The notes under the pieces are model-generated. The model was given only the letters and a program-made list of their open reading frames with translations. It ran no database searches and was not told the DNA's origin. Below are positions 59,033 to 64,000 of a stretch of 64,000 bases of DNA, in pieces (the stretch's first letter is position 1; each line of letters opens with the position of its first letter). The DNA comes from Vulcanimicrobiota bacterium. GTDB taxonomy: Bacteria; Vulcanimicrobiota; Xenobia; Xenobiales; JADMJV01. A program made the position numbers and the translations under genes. The stretch spans positions 462,063 through 526,062 of the forward strand of contig JAHBVR010000002.1 of the NCBI GenBank assembly GCA_019637395.1, read 5' to 3'.

Positions 59033-59536
59033 ATGCAGATTCAATCCTTTCGCCCGCAAAGCCCTATGACGATCTGGAAGCTGGGAGATCGTCCGGTCGC
59101 CTCGGCCGAAGAAGCCGCCGGCCTGGCTCCGCTCCAAGACCGCGAGGAAGCCTATCACGCCGCCTGCAACGACTCCAACAAAGTGTTGACGCGTCGGACC
59201 TTCGCCAGCGAGCCGGTCTCTCTGGGCAAAGCAGCTCTGGCCGGTCTGGCCATGGGCGCCCCCATGGCTGCGCTCGGCGCGGCCCTGGGAGCGGTTACGG
59301 GAATCGTCTTTGATATGAACAGTTTCAGTCTGGCCGCTAAAGTAGGCGCGGCCGTGCTGGGCGGCGTCGGACTGGTGGCCGGTTCAACCGGCAGCTACGA
59401 CGACCAGAAGATCGACTACACGCAGGCTGGCTACCTTTACCACGAGAACGGCAAAAGTTATTTTGAAGCCTTCCCTAGCGACGGCGACGACATTTACTAT
59501 GGTTGCCCCCGTTTCGAGTTGAACCAGTCCAGCTGA
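59033..59536 (+). CDS. membrane protein with MQIQ start and glycine-zipper segments
   Basis: A 167-aa protein: polar N-terminal 60 residues starting M-Q-I-Q-S, then two Gly/Ala-rich hydrophobic segments (about 62-95 and 102-122), then a Tyr/Asp-rich tail (Y-L-Y-H-E-N-G-K-S-Y). GGGAG lies 9 nt upstream of the ATG and a -10-like TATAAA near 58994. The same N-terminal start occurs in the 83-aa protein at 15453. Unknown function. Confidence 0.65.
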   Translation: MQIQSFRPQSPMTIWKLGDRPVASAEEAAGLAPLQDREEAYHAACNDSNKVLTRRTFASEPVSLGKAALAGLAMGAPMAALGAALGAVTGIVFDMNSFSLAAKVGAAVLGGVGLVAGSTGSYDDQKIDYTQAGYLYHENGKSYFEAFPSDGDDIYYGCPRFELNQSS

Positions 59537-59537
59537 T

Positions 59538-59876
59538 TTAGTCCTTCGGATGGTCTCGGGGAACCAGCATCTCCGCGAACCTCTGGAGGAGACCGGGCTG
59601 CTTCTTTTCCGAGCGGCGCAACTCTTCCACTTCGTGGGCGTCGAACCAGACGCCGCCGCAGGTCGCGCAACGGTCGACTTCCATTCCAAGCAATTGCACC
59701 GGCTCCAGCTCGCAACCGTCCACCGGACGGTCCTCGCGGCGGCACACCATCTTGCGGGTTAGTGTGCGGCGCTTACCGGCCGCGATGCGCGCCTCGTCCA
59801 GCTTGCGGAAGTATTCATCTTCGTTGGTGAACTCGCGCTTGAGTTCATCCTGACTGATGGCATGCTTGTCTGACAC
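59538..59876 (-). CDS. TFIIB-type zinc-ribbon protein
   Basis: A 112-aa protein with a zf-TFIIB-like module: M-V-C-R-R-E-D-R-P-V-D, then G-M-E-V-D-R-C-A-T-C-G-G-V-W-F-D-A-H-E-V-E-E-L. The second C-x2-C knuckle is intact; the first has only one Cys (C-R-R-E), so the zinc site is incomplete or uses Asp/His. A charged N-terminal helix of 38 residues precedes it. Usually a small cytosolic protein of unknown role. Confidence 0.8.
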   Translation of the reverse strand: MSDKHAISQDELKREFTNEDEYFRKLDEARIAAGKRRTLTRKMVCRREDRPVDGCELEPVQLLGMEVDRCATCGGVWFDAHEVEELRRSEKKQPGLLQRFAEMLVPRDHPKD

Positions 59877-59886
59877 ATGGGCCTCC

Positions 59887-60573
59887 CTAAGTTAGCATAG
59901 GCTGCTTCTTAGTCTCGGCCACAGGATTGGCCTTCTTGGGCTCCTTCTCGCCGTCAGGATTCGGCCTGGGGGTTCCACTCAGGATTTGACTCTGCTGGGC
60001 GGCCGCCTGGCGCGTGAAAGCGCCGATCGGGCGATCCCCCAGTTGGGCCAGGGCGGCCTTGGTCTGAGGATTCGTGAGCTTGCCGTCCTTGCTGGACTGG
60101 GCCAGCGTCGTTTGACGCTGAATGGCCTGGGCGCCCCGCATATCCTCCACCATGATTTGCTGGTCGATGGCCTGCTGGTGAAATTGAGTGATCACACCCG
60201 GGCCGGTCATAGGCTCGGGGCGGGAATCGTACAACTGAATCATTTTGCGGATGGATTCGGCGGCCTCCTGGTCAGACTGAGCCATGCCGCCCTTCTTGGA
60301 GCCGTCCACGGAATTCGTTTCCGCCACCGGGGCCGCGGCTCCAGGACCTGGCTCTCCATTGGCCATCAGGTCCATCAGAATAGTGCCCAACTGCGTGGTG
60401 ATCTCGCCCGGCAAATTAGCCGGATCGCCGCTCGCAGGCACCGGATTGTCCGTATCGGTCTCTTTGACGGCCTTGAGTCGATCGAGTGCGGCCCCAGGAG
60501 CAAGCCCCGGGACGGATTGTGAGGTAGCCTCGGACTTCGCATTCCACTGCAGGTTCTTGATCGACATCGCCAT
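59887..60573 (-). CDS. hydrophilic protein of unknown function
   Basis: A 228-aa polar protein with low-complexity ends and a central helical region (about 95-175, E-S-I-R-K-M-I-Q-L-Y...F-H-Q-Q-A-I-D-Q-Q-I-M-V-E-D-M). AGGAGGG lies 9 nt before the ATG, a strong site. No signal peptide or membrane helix. The start M-A-M-S-I-K-N-L-Q-W vaguely recalls the M-x-I-Q starts of other window proteins. No family recognised. Confidence 0.62.
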   Translation of the reverse strand: MAMSIKNLQWNAKSEATSQSVPGLAPGAALDRLKAVKETDTDNPVPASGDPANLPGEITTQLGTILMDLMANGEPGPGAAAPVAETNSVDGSKKGGMAQSDQEAAESIRKMIQLYDSRPEPMTGPGVITQFHQQAIDQQIMVEDMRGAQAIQRQTTLAQSSKDGKLTNPQTKAALAQLGDRPIGAFTRQAAAQQSQILSGTPRPNPDGEKEPKKANPVAETKKQPMLT

Positions 60574-60702
60574 AAATAGAAACCCTCCTCGTTTTGCTGG
60601 ACCTTGGAGCTTAGATTAAGTCTTGCTTAAGAAACGTTTCCAAAAGAGGCCGCTAAAATTTAAACTCTTTGCAACTTTCTTGACTCCATTTGTTCATAGG
60701 AG

Positions 60703-61653
60703 ATGGATGGATTTATACGAATCTTTTCAATAATGAAGTGCTTTGCTTGGTGCCTGTCGCTGTGGTTCGGGGCTTTGCCGGGCTGGTCTCAGAATATTCG
60801 CATTCAGGAAAATCGCTTTGAGGGTCGCTATCTGGTGCGCCACGGCTACGTCCATGTCTTGCTTCATCCGTTTTCTCAGGCTCTGGGCGCTCGAGTGGGG
60901 GAGGCCGGCGAGGGCTATTGGGGAACCCTTCAGGAAGGGGAAGCGCCGGCCACCGTGCCCGGTGGCTTCATCCAGGTGGGAGAAAAACAGATTGCCTTGC
61001 TGCTCGAGAGCGGCGACGTCTTCGTGCCGGCCGAGGCCTACTGCCAGGCCCTGGGACTGAACATCAGCCGGGACGCCGGCGGGGGACTGCGCGTTCACCC
61101 CAAGGTTCAGCCCAGGAGTGGAGCGCGCAGGTCCATCCCCGCCAATCCGGCCGACTATTTCGTGACCCAGTATCAATCGCGCTACAATCAATGGGCGCCC
61201 AAGCACAGCGCCAATTGCGGTCCCGCCTGCATGGCCATGGTGGCCCTGGCTTATGGATTGGCTCCCGAGGGATTGCTGCCCGGGGACCGCCAGGGCCTGA
61301 TTCTCTGGTGCCGGCAGTTGATGACCCGGGGAAACCAGGATCAGAATCGCGCCACCAAGGCCCGCGAAATCGAACGGGTGGCCATTCAGTTGGGCCTTAC
61401 TCCCCACTGGATTCGCAGGTATCGGGACATCGACCAGGCGCTGGCCGAGGGGCAGTTGGTCGTAGTGGGGGGCGACACCAATCGCATCGGCTGTCCCGGC
61501 GGCGACCACTTCCTTCTGTGCGTGGGCCGCCTCGGCTCGGATTACATTATCAACGATCCCGGCGGGTTCTTTCCAACTCCCGGGGCTCACCTGTCCGAAG
61601 GTCAGATGGAGCAATTCTTTATCGAAGCGATCGCTCTTGCCCCGAAGTCTTGA
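60703..61653 (+). CDS. secreted C39-like papain-fold peptidase
   Basis: A 316-aa exported protein. A signal peptide ends near P-G-W-S-Q. Residues 31-135 form a beta domain resembling copper-amine-oxidase-N-type stalks. Residues about 155-310 are a C39-like peptidase: Q-W-A-P-K-H-S-A-N-C172-G-P-A-C, G-G-D-H269-F-L-L-C-V, and N-D285-P-G-G for the third residue. No ABC transporter is linked, so it is not a bacteriocin processing peptidase. The ATG at 60703 touches its AGGAG site; ATG 60733 (M-K-C-F-A-W) is an alternative that still leaves a signal peptide. Confidence 0.82.
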   Translation: MDGFIRIFSIMKCFAWCLSLWFGALPGWSQNIRIQENRFEGRYLVRHGYVHVLLHPFSQALGARVGEAGEGYWGTLQEGEAPATVPGGFIQVGEKQIALLLESGDVFVPAEAYCQALGLNISRDAGGGLRVHPKVQPRSGARRSIPANPADYFVTQYQSRYNQWAPKHSANCGPACMAMVALAYGLAPEGLLPGDRQGLILWCRQLMTRGNQDQNRATKAREIERVAIQLGLTPHWIRRYRDIDQALAEGQLVVVGGDTNRIGCPGGDHFLLCVGRLGSDYIINDPGGFFPTPGAHLSEGQMEQFFIEAIALAPKS

Positions 61654-61667
61654 AAAGGACTTCAGGG
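61640..61667 (+). terminator. weak hairpin between convergent genes
   Basis: GAAGTC (61644-61649) pairs with GACTTC (61658-61663), extended by CCC/GGG beyond one mismatch, 8-nt loop, then TTT. It lies over the stop of the C39-like gene and may serve as a weak terminator for it. Confidence 0.35.
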
Positions 61668-62558
61668 TTTGGGCTTGCCGGCCCGGGCCTGCTCCTGTTT
61701 GTGGTTCAGGTAGACCTCGTAGGCTGAGGTAGAAGCATCGATGGCGAAGCCGACGCCGATGGAAACGGGGTCGAATTTGCCCATGGTAAAGGCGGTTACG
61801 CCCTGGCGCAAGCCGGCCATAGGCAGGGTGCCGAGGATACGGGAACTTAGCTGCTTGGGCTCGGCTCCAGCCGCTTCGGGCTTGCCTTTGCTCATCTTGC
61901 GGCCCAGGTCTTCGCTGGCATTGCGCATCACCATGGCGACTCGCGGGCCGCATACCGAGGCAAACACGGAGAGTCCGGCGCAGGCCGCCGCCGAAACCAG
62001 GGGAGAAAGGTGGTTCATTCCGGCCATGGAAAGCGCCACGCCGGTGGCCGCGCCCATTCCGGCCGCAACCAGAGCGCGCTTGCCTTCGTGTTCCACCTCG
62101 GCGGCCAGCACCGAGGAAAGGCCCAGAGCCGCTTTAGCGCCGCCTTCCGCCAGCGGAGAGCCGAAAGTCAAGCCGTATCCGCCGGCGTCGCGAAACTTGG
62201 AAACTTCATTGGTGCGCAGCGTGCAGAAAGCGCCGCCGATGCCGCCCAGGGTCGCCTGGATCGCGATCGAAGGAGTGCCCATAAAGTGTCCTGAGAGGGC
62301 GGCCAGAGCGGCACCGGTGGCCGCTCCCGAGAGCGCGCCCACCCATTTGCCGTATTTTTCCTGGGTCTTCAAGCCTACGATCGTAGCCGCCGTCTGCGTC
62401 ACCGCACCGGCCGGTCCCATCATGTAAAAACCCGCGATGCTGGCCGAGGAGGCCGCCTGGAGCAACTGCGGCTGGTCATAGTTCGAAGCCGTAGTCGGTC
62501 GAGGCCGGCTGTAGTCCAGCGCTTTCCGAAGGTTCGCTCTGACTGTCTGTATTTTCAT
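61662..62558 (-). CDS. glycine-rich polytopic membrane protein with MKIQ start
   Basis: A 298-aa protein with several Gly/Ala-rich hydrophobic segments (about 42-70, 77-95, 100-115, 165-215), resembling glycine-zipper membrane proteins, and a polar C-terminal tail. The ATG at 62558 (M-K-I-Q-T-V-R) is preferred to an upstream TTG because TAGAAT lies 7 nt before it, which would give a leaderless transcript; no Shine-Dalgarno is present. Unknown function. Confidence 0.65.
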   Translation of the reverse strand: MKIQTVRANLRKALDYSRPRPTTASNYDQPQLLQAASSASIAGFYMMGPAGAVTQTAATIVGLKTQEKYGKWVGALSGAATGAALAALSGHFMGTPSIAIQATLGGIGGAFCTLRTNEVSKFRDAGGYGLTFGSPLAEGGAKAALGLSSVLAAEVEHEGKRALVAAGMGAATGVALSMAGMNHLSPLVSAAACAGLSVFASVCGPRVAMVMRNASEDLGRKMSKGKPEAAGAEPKQLSSRILGTLPMAGLRQGVTAFTMGKFDPVSIGVGFAIDASTSAYEVYLNHKQEQARAGKPKP

Positions 62559-62565
62559 GTCAAGC

Positions 62566-62571
62566 ATTCTA
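62566..62571 (-). promoter_or_regulatory. -10-like hexamer 7 nt before the MKIQ gene
   Basis: TAGAAT on the minus strand, 7 nt before the ATG, with no ribosome-binding sequence between. Candidate leaderless promoter. Confidence 0.4.
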
Positions 62572-62598
62572 GACAAGCACACCGAAATGGATCTGAAA

Positions 62599-64000
62599 CT
62601 AAGGCACCGTCACTACCCGCCCCAGGCTTTCCGCTCCGTCGCGGCTCACCGACGCCAGCGCCCAGCGTCCGGCCGGCAAGTCCACCTGATGGCCGCGCAG
62701 AATCTGCTGCAGCGTCCAGCCGCCATCACTCCAGCGATAGACGGTGAAAGCCCGCCAGGGCACCGCGTCCACGGCCGTCAGGCGCACCCGTCCACCGCTT
62801 TGGGAAAGCTCGGGAGGGGCGGCCAATCGGCCGGCATAGCGGGCCAGGGGGGGAGTCAACACAGCCGGCCCGGCGAACAGCTCTTCCTTCACATTCTGGC
62901 GATTCTCCAGAATCGGCGCGACGTTCCAGATGATGTAACCCCCACAGTTCTCGGCCAGCGCCAGCTCCCGGCGGTATTCGTCCAGCGTCCATTCGCTTTG
63001 GCTACCGAGGGCGGCCAGATTCAGCCCCGGGAAAATATACCGCCCTTCCCGGGCGTGTTCGCGCCACCACTGCAACAACGGCTGGTAGGCCTGGGCCGGC
63101 CGGGTGGTGGGCCAGTAGAGCTGGGGAGCCAGGTAATCCACCCAACCTTCATCCATCCAGAGCTGGGTATCCGCAAAAAGCTTCTCGTACTGGTCCAGGC
63201 CGCTGATCTGCTCGGGTTTCCGCGGCGCCGGGATGCCAAACGGCGAAATGCCGAAGCGCACATACGGCTTCTCCGCCGCCACGGCCGAGGAGACTTCCTG
63301 AATGGCCTCGTTCACCTGGGCCCGGCGCCAATCGCCCAAACTCAGCGAAGTCCCGGAGCGGGCGTAACTGGCCTGGTCAGGAAAGGGCAACTCGCCCTCC
63401 GGGTAGGGATAGAAATAGTCGTCAAAGTGCAGACCGTCCAGGTCGTAGCGCCCGGTCAAATCCTGGCAGACCCGCACCAGACGGGAGCGCACCGAAGGAG
63501 AACCCGGATCCATCCAGCGCAGCAGCCCATAGTCGAGCACGCTTTCCGGTTCCACGGCCGCCTGATGGGGAGCCACCGGCAAGTCTCCGGCCGGCGGCGG
63601 AGGAGTGGCCTGGGCCCGGTAGGGGTTCAGCCAGGCGTGGACTTCCAGACCCCGCCGATGGGCTTCGCTCACCAAAAAATCTAGCGGGTCGTAACCGGGA
63701 TCCTGTCCCTGGCGACCGCTCAGAAAACGGCTCCAGGGCTCCAACTCCGAGCGGTAGAGCGCATCACCCTCGGGGCGCACCTGGAAGAAGACGGCGTTGA
63801 AGCGGGCCTCGGCCAGCCGATCCAGCATGAGACGGAGAGCTTCCCGCTGACGCAGGCCCGTCAGGCCAGCTTGCGCGGGCCAGTGCATGTTGGCCACGCT
63901 GGCCACCCAGGCCCCGCGCAACTGGCGTGTGTGCCCGACCTTGACCAGTTCCTCGGCTGCGGCGGGAAGCGCCAGCCAGCTCAGAATCAGCCAGAGAGAC
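62599..64000 (-). CDS. GHL10/DUF187-type glycoside hydrolase-like protein (5' end beyond window)
   Basis: A secreted protein, partial at the right edge. The open frame continues upstream of 63921 through a signal-peptide-like stretch (W-L-I-L-S-W-L-A-L-P-A-A-A, then E-E-L-V). The domain starts R-G-A-W-V-A-S-V-A-N and shows A-R-F-N-A-V-F-F-Q-V-R-P-E-G-D-A-L-Y, H-A-W-L-N-P-Y-R, L-D-G-L-H-F-D-D-Y-F-Y-P and Y-L-A-P-Q-L-Y-W. These are hallmarks of the TIM-barrel GHL10 family, with candidate acid residues in D-G-L-H-F-D-D. A C-terminal fibronectin-like domain (about 340-440 from 63921) ends it. Probably acts on envelope or extracellular glycans. Confidence 0.88.
   Translation of the reverse strand, partial: SLWLILSWLALPAAAEELVKVGHTRQLRGAWVASVANMHWPAQAGLTGLRQREALRLMLDRLAEARFNAVFFQVRPEGDALYRSELEPWSRFLSGRQGQDPGYDPLDFLVSEAHRRGLEVHAWLNPYRAQATPPPPAGDLPVAPHQAAVEPESVLDYGLLRWMDPGSPSVRSRLVRVCQDLTGRYDLDGLHFDDYFYPYPEGELPFPDQASYARSGTSLSLGDWRRAQVNEAIQEVSSAVAAEKPYVRFGISPFGIPAPRKPEQISGLDQYEKLFADTQLWMDEGWVDYLAPQLYWPTTRPAQAYQPLLQWWREHAREGRYIFPGLNLAALGSQSEWTLDEYRRELALAENCGGYIIWNVAPILENRQNVKEELFAGPAVLTPPLARYAGRLAAPPELSQSGGRVRLTAVDAVPWRAFTVYRWSDGGWTLQQILRGHQVDLPAGRWALASVSRDGAESLGRVVTVP

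Noticed and set aside
60727-61953. Minus-strand open frame of 408 codons over the C39-like gene
   Set aside because: The C39-like motifs on the plus strand are convincing; the antisense product is low-complexity.
62557-63684. Plus-strand open frame of 375 codons
   Set aside because: Antisense to the GHL10-type hydrolase, which has clear family motifs.
1-64000. tRNA genes, CRISPR arrays, insertion sequences or integrase attachment sites
   Set aside because: No cloverleaf-like T-loop sequences, regularly spaced repeats, transposases or integrases were recognised by eye.

Overview
The window is a GC-rich (roughly 60%) chromosomal segment of a bacterium with an outer membrane. A TonB-dependent receptor, a TpsB/TpsA two-partner secretion pair and many signal-peptide proteins support a diderm envelope. 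Housekeeping genes (metG, gnd) are interspersed with many lineage-specific membrane and coiled-coil proteins. I could not place it reliably. The mix (YidD-like fusions, clan CD peptidases, T7SS-type ATPase, PEGA kinase) would suit a poorly cultured deep lineage such as Eremiobacterota/Xenobia, but that is a guess. No tRNA, rRNA, CRISPR array or transposase was recognised.

Layout. 0-5 kb: a predicted zinc-sensing ArsR/SmtB regulator with a His-rich protein, an ion permease, and a TonB receptor behind a Fur-like box. 5-12.5 kb: a membrane protein of unknown role, VapBC module 1 with a near-perfect operator, metG with a short operon of secreted proteins, a nucleotidyltransferase-like protein, an antitoxin remnant and VapBC module 2. 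12.5-21 kb: TPR protein, gnd, secreted proteins, a YidD-clostripain (C11) fusion, an ABM-domain membrane protein, a TPR protein carrying soluble T2SS-F-like domains, and an FGE-fold protein. 21-29.5 kb (minus strand): metacaspase with a repeated basic tail motif, Spy/CpxP-like protein, TpsA (1362 aa) and TpsB.

29.6-44.4 kb is the most system-like part. It holds a PP2C phosphatase, a vWA protein and an EssC/EccC-like triple FtsK ATPase on the minus strand. Divergent to these are four overlapping coiled-coil genes, a YukD-like ubiquitin-fold protein and an FHA-kinase-like-TPR-TM protein. A Ser/Thr kinase with PEGA domains closes the block. I read this as a divergent type VII-like secretion locus under phospho-control, with no recognisable WXG100 protein, beside outer-membrane secretion genes.

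44.4-64 kb: a caspase-fold protein lacking its catalytic His, an HExxH metallopeptidase, TerB-like protein, UGT-type glycosyltransferase, FMN reductase and TPR protein. Next come a possible attenuator or small RNA and a protein joining novel membrane segments, a classical C2H2 zinc finger and an FlhA/SctV-like cytosolic domain. The rest includes a large unknown protein sharing its upstream element, a NarX-type histidine kinase, CheY-like receiver, serine hydrolase, C39-like peptidase, several lineage-specific proteins and a GHL10-type hydrolase cut by the right edge. Several genes without a Shine-Dalgarno have a -10-like hexamer 5-7 nt before the start, suggesting leaderless transcripts.
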